Assembly: GCA_045541495.1 (NCBI GenBank) | Contig: JAZQJE010000044.1 | Location: 1 to 64,000 of the forward strand | DNA from: RGIG3009 sp045541495 | GTDB taxonomy: Bacteria > Bacillota > Clostridia > Oscillospirales > Acutalibacteraceae | DNA length: 64,000 nucleotides | Reading direction: 5' to 3' | Shown: in pieces, positions 41,895-50,564 of the stretch | Layout of the letters: the number at the start of each line of letters is the position of its first letter | Position numbering within the stretch: position 1 is the first letter of the stretch | Translations under genes and position numbers: made by a program | Notes under the pieces: generated by a model | Told to the model about the DNA's origin: nothing | Databases searched by the model: none | What the model saw: the letters and a program-made list of their open reading frames with translations, nothing else

Positions 41895-42653
41895 ATGCTC
41901 GCCATTGAACGGCGCAACGCGATCTTGGCTCGCTTAAACAGTGAGGGCAAGGTCATCGTTTCCGATCTGAGTCGCGAATTTGACGTGACCGAGGAAACCA
42001 TCCGCCGCGACTTGGAAAAGCTCGACAGCGAGGGCCTTGCCAAAAAGACATATGGCGGTGCTGTCGCCAACCAAAATCTGAATACGGACATCCCTTATAA
42101 TGTGCGCAAACGTGCCAATGTGGAACTGAAACAGTGCATCGCGGAGAAGATTGCCGCGATGATCCACGATGGCGACTACATCATGTTAGACGCCAGTTCC
42201 ACCGCCATTTATGTGGCGAGATGCATTAAAAACCGCAAAAACATCACCCTCATCACCAACTCCGTGGAAATTCTATTAGAACTGTCGGATAAAGAGGGAT
42301 GGAACGTGTTGTCCACAGGCGGCTCGCTGAAACAAGGTTCGTTGTCCTTGGTGGGAACCTCCGCGGAACGGATGATCCGCGGCTACCATGTGGACTTGGC
42401 GGTCTGCTCGTCCAAAGGCATCGATGTGAACATGGGTATCACCGAATCCAACGAAAAAGATTCCGAAATCAAACGTGCCATTTTCGCCACCGCCAACCGC
42501 AAAGTGTTGGCCGTCGACAGTACCAAATTTGACCGTATGTCCTTTATGCGGGTGTGCGATATCGACGAAGTGGATACCATCGTCACCGACCGCGCTCCCA
42601 CTGAGCGTTGGATCGAATATTTAAAAGAAAAAAACGTAGAATTAGTATTCTGA
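41895..42653 (+). CDS. DeoR-family transcriptional regulator of the microcompartment locus
   Basis: A 252-residue DeoR protein: N-terminal winged helix (ERRNAILARLNSEGKVIVSDLSREFDVTEETIRRDLEKLDSEG) and a C-terminal sugar-phosphate-sensing domain (DGDYIMLDASSTAIYVAR, NSVEILLEL, SKGIDVNMGITE, DSTKFDRMSF). DeoR proteins are usually repressors released by a phosphorylated sugar, here plausibly the aldolase substrate. It is embedded in the operon between shell and aldehyde dehydrogenase genes. Candidate targets are the repeats upstream of 31222 and the dyad near 35410. Confidence 0.92.
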   Translation: MLAIERRNAILARLNSEGKVIVSDLSREFDVTEETIRRDLEKLDSEGLAKKTYGGAVANQNLNTDIPYNVRKRANVELKQCIAEKIAAMIHDGDYIMLDASSTAIYVARCIKNRKNITLITNSVEILLELSDKEGWNVLSTGGSLKQGSLSLVGTSAERMIRGYHVDLAVCSSKGIDVNMGITESNEKDSEIKRAIFATANRKVLAVDSTKFDRMSFMRVCDIDEVDTIVTDRAPTERWIEYLKEKNVELVF

Positions 42654-42679
42654 TGTAACAATATTAGGAGGAACCCCTT

Positions 42680-44122
42680 ATGGCTAATCTTTCCGAAGCG
42701 GAGATCCGTGCCGTTGTCAGCCAAGTGCTGAGCAATATGCAAACCTCTTCCGCTACCGATTGGGACAGCACTCACTACGGTCCCCGCCGTTTTGTCGGTA
42801 TTTTTGACGACATGAACGATGCTATCAAAGCCGCCGAAACGGGTTATCGCGCCGTCCGTGCCATGTCCGTGGAACAACGGGAAGCCATCATCACCGAGAT
42901 CCGCCGCCTCACTCGCGCCGAAGCTCCTGTTATGGCGCAACTGGGTGTGGCGGAAACCGGCATGGGTCGCATAGACCATAAAAAAGCCAAACACTTGTTG
43001 GTTGCCGATAAGACCCCCGGTACCGAAGACATCGTGTCCGGTGCCCGTACCGGCGACAACGGTCTTACTTTGGTGGAAATGGCGCCCTTTGGCGTAGTGG
43101 GGGCCATCACCCCCAGCACCAACCCCAGCGAGACCGTTATCTGCAACAGTATCGGTATGATCGCCGCGGGCAATGGTGTGGTGTTCAATCCCCATCCCAA
43201 CGCCATCGCCACGTCCAACTATGCCGTCGACTTGGTCAACCGTGCCTGTAAAGCCGCGGGCGGCCCCGATGTTTTGGTCTGCTCTATGGTCAAACCCACC
43301 ATGGAATCCGCCGCCGTTATGCAATCTCATCCGTCCATTCGGTTGTTGGTGTGCACAGGCGGCCCCGGTGTGGTACGCGCGGTGCTGTCTTCGGGCAAAA
43401 AAGCCATCGGTGCGGGCGCGGGTAACCCCCCCGTCATCGTGGACGACACTGCTGACATCGCCAAAGCGGGTAAAGATATCATCGACGGTTGCACCTTTGA
43501 TAATAACTTGCCCTGCATCGCGGAAAAAGAAGTGTTCGCGTTCCGCAACATTGCCGACGAACTGATCTCCGTCATGCTGAAAAACGGTGCCTATCGCATT
43601 GATGCCGCCCAAGCAGACCAGTTGGCAAAGATCGTGCTGGTGGAAAAGACCGATAAAAAAGGCAACGTTCGCAAGATTGTCAACCGCGACTGTGTGGGCC
43701 GCGACGCCGATGTACTGCTTGCCAAGATCGGTGTCAAAGTCAGCAAAGATGTCCGTTGCATCATCTGTGAAACCGACTTTAATCATCCCTTTGTACAGGA
43801 AGAACTAATGATGCCCATACTGCCCATCGTGCGGGTGGACAATATTGACGAAGCCATCGACTTGGCAGTTAAAGCAGAACACGGCAATCGCCACACCGCT
43901 CACATGCATTCCAAAAATATCGACCATTTGTCTCGTTTCGCTCGCGCGGTGGAAACCACCATTTTCGTGAAAAATGCCCCGTCCTATGCGGGCATCGGTT
44001 TCGGCGGCGAAGGTCATGCCACCTTCACCATTGCCGGTCCAACAGGCGAAGGTATCACCTCCGCCCGCAGTTTCACCCGTCAACGCCGCTGCGTTATGGC
44101 AGACAGTTTCCGTATCATCTGA
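42680..44122 (+). CDS. CoA-acylating propionaldehyde dehydrogenase (PduP/EutE-like) with encapsulation peptide
   Basis: It oxidises propionaldehyde with CoA and NAD+ to propionyl-CoA. The 480-residue protein has an N-terminal encapsulation helix (NLSEAEIRAVVSQVLSNM), a linker, and the aldehyde dehydrogenase fold with PFGVVGAITPSTNPS, TGGPGVVRA and the catalytic Cys279 in NNLPCIAEKE. GSxGG-type NAD binding is replaced by the GAGAGNPPVIVD variant usual for PduP/EutE. AGGAGG precedes the ATG. Confidence 0.94.
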   Translation: MANLSEAEIRAVVSQVLSNMQTSSATDWDSTHYGPRRFVGIFDDMNDAIKAAETGYRAVRAMSVEQREAIITEIRRLTRAEAPVMAQLGVAETGMGRIDHKKAKHLLVADKTPGTEDIVSGARTGDNGLTLVEMAPFGVVGAITPSTNPSETVICNSIGMIAAGNGVVFNPHPNAIATSNYAVDLVNRACKAAGGPDVLVCSMVKPTMESAAVMQSHPSIRLLVCTGGPGVVRAVLSSGKKAIGAGAGNPPVIVDDTADIAKAGKDIIDGCTFDNNLPCIAEKEVFAFRNIADELISVMLKNGAYRIDAAQADQLAKIVLVEKTDKKGNVRKIVNRDCVGRDADVLLAKIGVKVSKDVRCIICETDFNHPFVQEELMMPILPIVRVDNIDEAIDLAVKAEHGNRHTAHMHSKNIDHLSRFARAVETTIFVKNAPSYAGIGFGGEGHATFTIAGPTGEGITSARSFTRQRRCVMADSFRII

Positions 44123-44144
44123 GTTGTATAAGGAGTGTCCCGTT

Positions 44145-44795
44145 ATGGCATACGATGCCGCTTTAGTAGCCGAAATCGTCAACCGCGTCATGGCACAGTG
44201 CGGTGTCGCCGCGGCGAATACCGATAACACCGTTCCCGTGGGCGTGTCTAATCGTCACATCCACCTGTCTGCGGAACACGTGGAGATCCTGTTCGGCAAA
44301 GGGTATCAATTGACTCCGCTGAAAGATCTCTCTCAACCCGGTCAATTCGCCTGTAAAGAACAACTGACCATCATCGGCCCGTCCTTGCGTCCCATCGAAG
44401 GCGTGCGCGTGCTGGGCCCCGTCCGTTCCCGTTCTCAGGTGGAGATTTCCCGCACCGATTCCTTTGTCCTCAAAGTGAAACCCCCTGTGCGGGAATCGGG
44501 TGACATTGCAGGCTCCGCTCCCATCACCATCGTGGGTCCCAAAGGTGTCGTGACTTTAACAGAGGGTTGCATCATCGCCAACCGCCATATCCACATGAGT
44601 GAGGAAGAGGGCGCGGCTTTCGGGCTGAAAGACGGCGACTATGTTACCGTGGAAGCGAACGGCGAACGTCGCACCACTTTCTACGATGTGCAGGTGCGTG
44701 TCAACAAAGCGTTTCGCCTCGAAATGCACATTGATACCGACGATGCCAACGCCGCGGGAATCGGCAACGGCGCTCGTGTCAACATCATAAAATAA
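44145..44795 (+). CDS. pduL: PduL-type phosphate propanoyltransferase with encapsulation peptide
   Basis: PduL converts propionyl-CoA to propionyl-phosphate and frees CoA inside the shell. The 216-residue protein has a short N-terminal helix (DAALVAEIVNRVMAQC) of encapsulation type and two PduL beta-barrel repeats with metal-binding SNRHIHLS and NRHIHMS, plus EMHIDTDDANAA near the end. The start at 44145 follows AAGGAG. A far-upstream in-frame start inside the aldehyde dehydrogenase gene is rejected. It is the last gene of the locus; the acyl kinase is not encoded here. Confidence 0.95.
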   Translation: MAYDAALVAEIVNRVMAQCGVAAANTDNTVPVGVSNRHIHLSAEHVEILFGKGYQLTPLKDLSQPGQFACKEQLTIIGPSLRPIEGVRVLGPVRSRSQVEISRTDSFVLKVKPPVRESGDIAGSAPITIVGPKGVVTLTEGCIIANRHIHMSEEEGAAFGLKDGDYVTVEANGERRTTFYDVQVRVNKAFRLEMHIDTDDANAAGIGNGARVNIIK

Positions 44796-44796
44796 A

Positions 44797-44830
44797 ACAA
44801 AGCCGCTCATCTGTCGATGAGCGGCTTTGT
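44797..44830. terminator. Bidirectional terminator closing the microcompartment locus
   Basis: ACAAAGCCGCTCATC pairs perfectly with GATGAGCGGCTTTGT around a four-base loop. The opposing SCP2-like gene ends at 44831, so it serves both. Confidence 0.95.
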
Positions 44831-45268
44831 TCATTCCTCTTTTTTCTTTGCAGACATCTTTTTCGTTGTTTTCTTCGCCGTGGACTTCGGCACTGTCTCC
44901 GCGGCGTTTTCGGCCTTCTTGGCGGCAGGTTTGCGAGCGGCGGGTTTGCGGATGATCTTTTTCACTTCCATCCCGCGGTTGATATCCCCCTCAACAAAGA
45001 GTTTTTCCTCTTTAAGTGCCGTGTCAAAGTCCAGTTTTCCCGATAAAATCGCAGCCAGATCGTCACTGCGCCCAATGAGGCGGGCGTGATGGTCAAAATA
45101 GTCATAGGGCTCTACACGTACCGCCCCGTCGGCTACTTCCAGATAACAAATGCCCGCATTTTCTTCGTCGGTGATCACCAGTTCCACCGCCAAATGACCC
45201 TCTACCGTGTTGCCCTTGGCGTTCTTCAGCGCCGCTTTGATCTTATCGTATGCTTCGTAAAATGCCAT
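44831..45268 (-). CDS. SCP2-like domain protein with Lys/Ala-rich tail
   Basis: The 145-residue protein has an SCP2 (sterol carrier-like) fold in residues 1-105 (AYDKIKAALKNAK, AVELVITDEENAGICYLEVADGAV, LAAILSGKLDFDTALKEEKLFVEGD), followed by a strongly basic, low-complexity tail (KPAARKPAAKKAENAAETVP, ending KKMSAKKKEE). Such tails resemble histone H1-like or granule-associated proteins and may bind nucleic acid or a polyanion. The role is unknown. AAGGAGATG precedes the start. Confidence 0.7.
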   Translation of the reverse strand: MAFYEAYDKIKAALKNAKGNTVEGHLAVELVITDEENAGICYLEVADGAVRVEPYDYFDHHARLIGRSDDLAAILSGKLDFDTALKEEKLFVEGDINRGMEVKKIIRKPAARKPAAKKAENAAETVPKSTAKKTTKKMSAKKKEE

Positions 45269-45349
45269 CTTCTCATCTCCTTGATCCTATTCTTGCCAAC
45301 ATTATAGAAATAATACAAACACTATTCAAGGAGAAAACTGTCGTTAAAG

Positions 45350-45389
45350 CAAAAAGAACGATGATGCAGAAAACATCATCGCTCTTTTC
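45350..45389 (-). terminator. Terminator of tlyA
   Basis: On the minus strand AGAGCGATGATG pairs with CATCATCGTTCT and is followed by a TTTTT run. Confidence 0.85.
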
Positions 45390-46186
45390 TACTTATCACT
45401 GTCGGGGAGTTCGTGGATGACGCGGTCGATCAACGCGGCACGCTGTTCCTCGGTCAAGGTGGGGCGGGGGGTATAATGCGCCAAATACTCCACGTTACCG
45501 TTGGTACCGTGAATAGGGGAAACGGTCAGATCGCACAAATACAACCCGTTTTCCGCCGCGCAATCAAACAACGAGAAGAGCAACGGGGGCAGATCGTCGG
45601 GGTTCTTGAGCACACCGTTTTTCCCCAGTTGCCGTTGTGCCGCCTCGAATTGAGGTTTGACCAAGGTGATACATACCCCGTCAGGTTTTAACACCCGACG
45701 AATGGCGGGATAGATCTTTTTCAGCGAAATAAAGGACACGTCGGCGGTCACCAGATCGCACACCGTACCGCGCAACTGCTCGACGGTGAGGTTGCGGGCG
45801 TTGGTGCGTTCCAATACCGTCACGCGGTCATCGCTGCGCAGTTCCCATGCCAAGATCCCGTATGCTACGTCCACGGCAAACACGTGAGCGGCGCCGTTTT
45901 GCAATAAACAATCGGTAAACCCGCCGTTGCTGGCGCCGATATCGCACACTGTCAGTCCCGCGGGATCCACGTGGAACACCTGTAATGCTTTTGCCAATTT
46001 ATATCCCGAACGGCTGGCATATTTGCGGGCCTTTTCCGTGAGGGTGAGCACCGTATCGGCAGGGACCGGGGTGCCGGGCTTGTCCATGGGGACGTGGCCG
46101 ATCCAAATGCGTCCCGCCATGATCAGGCCGTTGGCCTCTTCGGGGGACAGCGAAAATTGTTGTTGCGTGAGGACATCCAACCGCAT
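45389..46186 (-). CDS. tlyA: TlyA-family rRNA 2'-O-methyltransferase
   Basis: TlyA methylates ribosomal RNA riboses. The 265-residue protein has an N-terminal S4 domain (MRLDVLTQQQ...) and an FtsJ-like methyltransferase domain with the SAM motif VCDIGASNGGFTDCLLQNGA, KYASRSGYKLAKAL before it, and the catalytic LVKPQFEA. The ATG at 46186 is aligned with family starts; GTG codons at 46195 and 46204 lie closer to AGAGGTGA and are alternatives that add 3-6 residues. Confidence 0.9.
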   Translation of the reverse strand: MRLDVLTQQQFSLSPEEANGLIMAGRIWIGHVPMDKPGTPVPADTVLTLTEKARKYASRSGYKLAKALQVFHVDPAGLTVCDIGASNGGFTDCLLQNGAAHVFAVDVAYGILAWELRSDDRVTVLERTNARNLTVEQLRGTVCDLVTADVSFISLKKIYPAIRRVLKPDGVCITLVKPQFEAAQRQLGKNGVLKNPDDLPPLLFSLFDCAAENGLYLCDLTVSPIHGTNGNVEYLAHYTPRPTLTEEQRAALIDRVIHELPDSDK

Positions 46187-46323
46187 TGTTTCCACGTAAT
46201 TCACCTCTTACCCTATCATTCTACAAAGGAAAAAAGCGGGTGTCAATAAAAAAAGATAGACTTTTTGGGCAAAAGCGTTTAAAATAGAAAGGTAATACTA
46301 TTTCTAGTGGAGGTGAGAATACC

Positions 46324-46839
46324 ATGGAACGATGGGATCTCTACGATCGCAACGGCAACGCTTTGGGTCGCACCATTGAACGGGGCAAACGCCTGCGTGC
46401 CGGCGAACATCATTTGGTCGTCCATGTATGGCTCATCAACTCCGCCGGTCGAGTGCTTATCCAGCGGCGGTCTCCTCATTTGCGGCTGATGCCGGGTGTA
46501 TGGGCGGCCACCGGCGGTTCTGCCATTGCGGGAGAGGACAGCATTACGGCTGTTCGCCGCGAACTGAAAGAAGAACTGGGTCTGTCACTGCAACCGGAAG
46601 AATTTGAACTGGTGGGGCGAGTGCCTCGCCGCAATTCCCTGTGTGATGTGTTTATTGTCCGCAAAGATGCCGCTGTTCCCAATTTGCGATTGCAGAAAGA
46701 AGAAGTGGCGGATGCCCGTTGGGTCACGTTGGAACAATTACGCGCCATGATTGAAGACGGGCGGTTCCATCGGTACAACGAATCCTATTTCCGTTTGGTA
46801 TTTGCCGAAGTCGAAAAGAGGCTGAAAGTATCATGCTGA
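46324..46839 (+). CDS. NUDIX hydrolase, Idi-like
   Basis: A 171-residue NUDIX protein with the box GSAIAGEDSITAVRRELKEELGL. The opening MERWDLYDRNGNALGRTIERG and VHVWLINSAGRVLIQRRS are typical of the isopentenyl-diphosphate isomerase-like NUDIX group; the real substrate of these short proteins is mostly unknown. GGAGGTGAG precedes the ATG. It overlaps the CDF gene by seven bases and starts a four-gene overlapping cluster. Confidence 0.88.
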   Translation: MERWDLYDRNGNALGRTIERGKRLRAGEHHLVVHVWLINSAGRVLIQRRSPHLRLMPGVWAATGGSAIAGEDSITAVRRELKEELGLSLQPEEFELVGRVPRRNSLCDVFIVRKDAAVPNLRLQKEEVADARWVTLEQLRAMIEDGRFHRYNESYFRLVFAEVEKRLKVSC

Positions 46840-47999
46840 CAAAAGCCTTGATCCGTTTGTTTGTTCCCAACCCCCATAACACGAACGATCACAAAGTGCG
46901 CTATGCCTACGGCCGCTTAGCCGGTGCCGCCGGTATCGTCGCCAACGCCCTGTTATTTGCGAGCAAACTGCTGATCGGGTGGCTGGGGGGCAGTGTCGCC
47001 ATTGTTGCCGATGCGTTCAACAATCTGTCCGATACGGGCTCGTCCGTGGTAACGTTGATCGGGTTTAAACTGTCGTCCGCCCCCGCGGACGAAGAACACC
47101 CTTTCGGTCACGGACGGGTGGAATACCTGTCGGCGTTATCGGTGGCGGTCCTTATCATGTTAGCGGGCTTCGAATTGGCCAAATCGGCCATCGAAAAAAT
47201 CCTGCATCCCGCCGCTGACGAGAGTTCGTGGATCACGGTCGCTTTGTTAGCAGCAGCCATGCTGGTGAAACTGTGGATGTCCTTATTTAATCGCCATATC
47301 GGTACGCTGATCCGCTCTGATGCCTTGGCGGCTTCCGCCACCGACAGCCGCAACGACGTGATTTGTACGGGTGTTGTGTTGTTGTCCACATTGGTATCCT
47401 TGGTGTGGAACATCAACATCGACGGTTATGTGGGCTTAGCGGTGGCATTGTTCGTGGCATGGTCGGGGTTTGCCATCTTGCGGGAGACCATTTCGCCGCT
47501 GTTGGGCGAAGCGCCCGACCCTGCGCTGGTGGAAGGCATCCGTTCCATCGTTTTGGCGCAGGAGGGGATCGTGGGGATCCACGACCTGATCGTGCACAAT
47601 TACGGCCCCGGTCGTTGTATCGTATCACTGCATGCGGAAGTCCCCGCCCATGAGGACATGTTGCGCAGTCACGAACTGATTGACACCGTGGAACAACAAC
47701 TGTGCCGTGAACTGAATATCATCGCCTGTATTCACATGGACCCTGTGGATACGCAAGACGAACGGGTGGGAACGCTGAAATTGTTGACCCAAACCGTATT
47801 GGAAGACATGGACCCTCGGCTGAGTTTTCACGATTTCCGTGTGGTCTTCGGCGAAAACCGTATTAATGTGATCTGCGACGTAGTAGTCCCCTTCGGTTAT
47901 GCCGAGAAAACGGACATACAGGGCGAACTGCAACGCCGTTTACAGATCACCGACCCTCGCTTGTGCGCCGTGATCACCACGGAACACAGCTATGTATAA
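46833..47999 (+). CDS. Cation diffusion facilitator (CDF) family transporter
   Basis: The 388-residue protein exports divalent metals by exchange with protons. Motifs: ADAFNNLSDTGSS (metal-binding Asp and Asn in helix 2), HPFGHGRVEYLSAL, SDALAASATDSRNDV (helix 5 metal site) and a C-terminal cytoplasmic domain. DAFNN rather than HxxxD at helix 2 suggests Mn2+/Fe2+-type specificity, but this is inference. A C-terminal extension of about 80 residues beyond the usual domain contains a second ferredoxin-like half. It overlaps both neighbours. Confidence 0.88.
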   Translation: MLTKALIRLFVPNPHNTNDHKVRYAYGRLAGAAGIVANALLFASKLLIGWLGGSVAIVADAFNNLSDTGSSVVTLIGFKLSSAPADEEHPFGHGRVEYLSALSVAVLIMLAGFELAKSAIEKILHPAADESSWITVALLAAAMLVKLWMSLFNRHIGTLIRSDALAASATDSRNDVICTGVVLLSTLVSLVWNINIDGYVGLAVALFVAWSGFAILRETISPLLGEAPDPALVEGIRSIVLAQEGIVGIHDLIVHNYGPGRCIVSLHAEVPAHEDMLRSHELIDTVEQQLCRELNIIACIHMDPVDTQDERVGTLKLLTQTVLEDMDPRLSFHDFRVVFGENRINVICDVVVPFGYAEKTDIQGELQRRLQITDPRLCAVITTEHSYV

Positions 48000-48903
48000 G
48001 CGTATGGCAGGATATATTATTTATAACGGATTTTGGAACGCCGCGCCCTCTGACCCCGTGCGGCGGCTGACGGCCGCCGCGGCGAAACGGGCCGTGACGT
48101 TAACGCCTGTTCCCAACACGGCTTGTTTGATACAACAAGCACCCACAGTGGCGGTGTCCGTCAACGGACAAGTGCTCACCAACGCCGACTTCGCGTTGTT
48201 TTGGGATAAAGATACCCGTCTCGCCGCCGCTTTGGAAGGGTGCGGTTTGCGGTTATATAACGCTGCCGCGGCGGTAGCGGCTTGTGATGACAAAAGCGAG
48301 ACCCATCGGTTGCTTGCCGCTCACGGAATCTCCATGCCCCGCACCTTTTTAGCACCCATGACCTACACAGAGGTAACCCCCGCCGCCGAGGCGTTTTTGT
48401 GCGCCGCGGAACAGGCGTTAGGTTATCCGCTGGTGGTGAAGGAATGTTACGGCTCTTTCGGGAAACAGGTGTATCTGGCACAAAACGGGGATGACTTGCG
48501 GCGGTATGCCTACGGCATGGGACCCAAAGCCTTTTTGTTGCAAGAATTTGTGGAAGCTTCGGCGGGGGAAGATACCCGCTTGTATATGGTGGGGGATCGG
48601 GTAGCTGCCGCCATCCGTCGCCGTTCAACGGAAGATTTCCGCGCTAATGTGGAATTGGGTGGCACGGCAACACCTTATATGCCCACCGAACAGGAAATCG
48701 CCTTAGCACAAACCTGTCTAAAGGTATTGGGATTGACGTTCGGTGCCGTGGATCTGTTGCACGATCACGACGGTGCCCCTTTGGTATGTGAAGTGAATTC
48801 CAACGCCTATATGGCGGGACTTATTGCGGGCACGGGCGTGGATGTGGCGCAGTGTATTATCGATCATGTTTTGGAAAAGGAGAAAACGGTGTGGAAGACT
48901 TAA
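47992..48903 (+). CDS. ATP-grasp ligase, RimK-like
   Basis: The 303-residue protein has an ATP-grasp fold: a pre-ATP domain with LFWDKDTRLAAALEGCGLRLYN, the ATP lid region LGYPLVVKECYGSFGKQVYLAQN, LLQEFVEASAGEDTRLYMVGDRV, and the metal-binding GAVDLLHDHDGAPLVCEVNSNAYMAG. RimK-type enzymes add amino acids to proteins, coenzyme F420 or small molecules. The substrate is not evident. The start overlaps the CDF stop by eight bases. A second in-frame ATG at 48004 is possible. Confidence 0.82.
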   Translation: MYKRMAGYIIYNGFWNAAPSDPVRRLTAAAAKRAVTLTPVPNTACLIQQAPTVAVSVNGQVLTNADFALFWDKDTRLAAALEGCGLRLYNAAAAVAACDDKSETHRLLAAHGISMPRTFLAPMTYTEVTPAAEAFLCAAEQALGYPLVVKECYGSFGKQVYLAQNGDDLRRYAYGMGPKAFLLQEFVEASAGEDTRLYMVGDRVAAAIRRRSTEDFRANVELGGTATPYMPTEQEIALAQTCLKVLGLTFGAVDLLHDHDGAPLVCEVNSNAYMAGLIAGTGVDVAQCIIDHVLEKEKTVWKT

Positions 48904-49481
48904 AAGTGGTATTTGCCAGCAATCTTATTCGGCTACGCACCGAGGCGGGCCTCACTCAAGTCCAGTTGGCGGAAAAACTCAACTATTCCGATAAATCCGT
49001 TTCCAAATGGGAACGGGGAGAAGCGCTCCCCGATGTGTTGGTGGTCAAAACCATGGCGGATCTGTTCGGAGTCACGGTGGATTTTTTGCTCACCTCTCAT
49101 GACGAGTGGAAAGTAGAGCCCGTGAAGACCCATATCAGCACCTCCACCATCACCACCATTGTTATGTTAGGAATCTGGACGGCGGCGTTTTTGCTGTTTG
49201 TGATCTTTTGGATGGCGGACCGTTTGCTATGGTTGATCTTGGTAGCGGCACTGCCCATCTCCCTCGTCACCTTGTTAGTACTCAACAACGTGTGGGGACG
49301 GATACGGTACAACACGTTGATCGTGTCGTTGTTGGTGCTCAGCATTTTTGGATTGTTTTATGTGATCTTCGAGCTCCAAAAACCGTGGCAGATCTTTTTG
49401 GTGGCCATTCCGTCCTTGGCCATTGTGTGGTTTAGTTTCCACATTCGCCGCAAACATAGCACGACGGATACCGACAAATAA
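48891..49481 (+). CDS. XRE-family regulator with C-terminal membrane domain
   Basis: The 196-residue protein has an N-terminal XRE helix-turn-helix (LIRLRTEAGLTQVQLAEKLNYSDKSVSKWERGEALPD) followed by four hydrophobic helices (residues about 80-185). Such membrane-tethered XRE proteins are common in clostridia and may sense the envelope. The start is a GTG at 48891 with AAAAGGAG before it, inside the end of the ATP-grasp gene. Confidence 0.85.
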   Translation: MEDLKVVFASNLIRLRTEAGLTQVQLAEKLNYSDKSVSKWERGEALPDVLVVKTMADLFGVTVDFLLTSHDEWKVEPVKTHISTSTITTIVMLGIWTAAFLLFVIFWMADRLLWLILVAALPISLVTLLVLNNVWGRIRYNTLIVSLLVLSIFGLFYVIFELQKPWQIFLVAIPSLAIVWFSFHIRRKHSTTDTDK

Positions 49482-49489
49482 GGCAAGCA

Positions 49490-49522
49490 AACGCGCCTCT
49501 CTCGTCAGGAGAGAGGCGCGTT
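49490..49522 (+). terminator. Terminator of the NUDIX-CDF-ATP-grasp-XRE cluster
   Basis: AACGCGCCTCTCT pairs with AGAGAGGCGCGTT; CTCGTTTTT follows. Confidence 0.92.
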
Positions 49523-49575
49523 CTCGTTTTTGTAGAGTTCAAAACGGTGGCAGTGGATAGGTATTTTTATGGTTT

Positions 49576-49601
49576 TGTGATACCCTATTAGTGTTATCAC
49601 A
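49576..49601. promoter_or_regulatory. Inverted repeat before the first degV gene
   Basis: TGTGATA (49576-49582) and TATCACA (49595-49601) form a seven-base dyad with a 12-bp gap, 21 bp before the start codon. It may be a regulator site; no matching regulator is apparent nearby. Confidence 0.35.
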
Positions 49602-49621
49602 TCAGAAAGGACTTTGAATCC

Positions 49622-50509
49622 ATGAGCAAGTTTATCCTCAGTTGCGCTTCCACCGCCGATTTGACCAAAGAACGGTTTGAAAGCCGCAACATTCCCTATC
49701 TGTGTTTCCGCTATCGGTTAAACGGGGTGGACTATCCCGACGATTTGGGACAAACCATGTCCATGAAAGATTTTTACAAGGCCATGGCGGCGGGCGGGGA
49801 AACATCCACGTCCCAGCCCAATATTTCCGATTACTTGGATTTCTTTACCCCGTTTTTAGAGGCGGGACAGGATATCCTGCACATTGAACTGTCGTCAGGA
49901 TTGTCGGGGGCCATCAATTCTGCCCGTAATGCGGCGGCGGTGGCGGCGGAGCGGTATCCCGACCGTAAGATCTACATCGTCGATTCCTTGGCGGCGTCTT
50001 CCGGTTTCGGTTTGCTGGTGGAAACGTTGGCGGATATGCGGGATAACGGTGCCACCATCGACGAAGTACGGGATTGGGCGGAAGAAAACAAATTGCGGGT
50101 GCATTTGTGGTTTTTCTCTACCGATCTGACTTTTTATGTAAAAGGCGGGCGCGTCACCAAAGTGTCGGGTTGGTTCGGTACACTGCTCAACATTTGTCCT
50201 CTTCTCAATATGGACGATCAAGGCCGCTTGCGCCCCCGCTTTAAGATCCGCGGTAAAGACGCGGTGATCCGCGCTATCGTGGAGAAAATGGAAGAAAACG
50301 CCGATAACGGCACCGCCTATAACGATCGGTGCTATCTGTGCCATTCCGCCTGTGAGGAGGATGCCCGCAAAGTGATCGCGTTGGTGGAAACCAAATTCCC
50401 GCAACTGAAAGGGAAAGTCGAATTGTACGATATCGGTACCACCATCGGCAGTCACACGGGCCCTGGCACCGTCGCCCTGTTCTTCTGGGGTAAAAAACGG
50501 GAAGAGTAA
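49622..50509 (+). CDS. DegV family fatty acid-binding protein (FakB-like), copy 1
   Basis: DegV/FakB proteins hold a fatty acid for phosphorylation by FakA. The 295-residue protein shows SCASTADLTKE at the start, STSQPNISDYLDFF, ELSSGLSGAINSARNAA, VDSLAASSGFGLLVE and the late GTTIGSHTGPGTVALFFWG with the conserved His. AGAAAGGA precedes the ATG. It shares low identity with the DegV protein at 52.5 kb. FakA is not in the window. Confidence 0.9.
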   Translation: MSKFILSCASTADLTKERFESRNIPYLCFRYRLNGVDYPDDLGQTMSMKDFYKAMAAGGETSTSQPNISDYLDFFTPFLEAGQDILHIELSSGLSGAINSARNAAAVAAERYPDRKIYIVDSLAASSGFGLLVETLADMRDNGATIDEVRDWAEENKLRVHLWFFSTDLTFYVKGGRVTKVSGWFGTLLNICPLLNMDDQGRLRPRFKIRGKDAVIRAIVEKMEENADNGTAYNDRCYLCHSACEEDARKVIALVETKFPQLKGKVELYDIGTTIGSHTGPGTVALFFWGKKREE

Positions 50510-50510
50510 G

Positions 50511-50549
50511 AAAAGCACCGCAGACTTTAACAAGTCTGCGGTGCTTTTT
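50511..50549 (+). terminator. Terminator of the first degV gene
   Basis: AAAAGCACCGCAGACTT pairs with AAGTCTGCGGTGCTTTT around TAAC and ends in TTTTT. Confidence 0.95.
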
Positions 50550-50564
50550 ATATGCTTAATTGAA

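Noticed and set aside
42383..43786. A 467-residue minus-strand open frame
   Set aside because: It lies wholly opposite the DeoR and aldehyde dehydrogenase genes, is rich in His, Gly and Asp as expected for an antisense shadow of GC-rich codons, and has no ribosome binding site.
49106..49435. Second-frame open frame inside the XRE-membrane gene
   Set aside because: It is a frame-shifted shadow without family resemblance; the main frame has clear helix-turn-helix and membrane segments.
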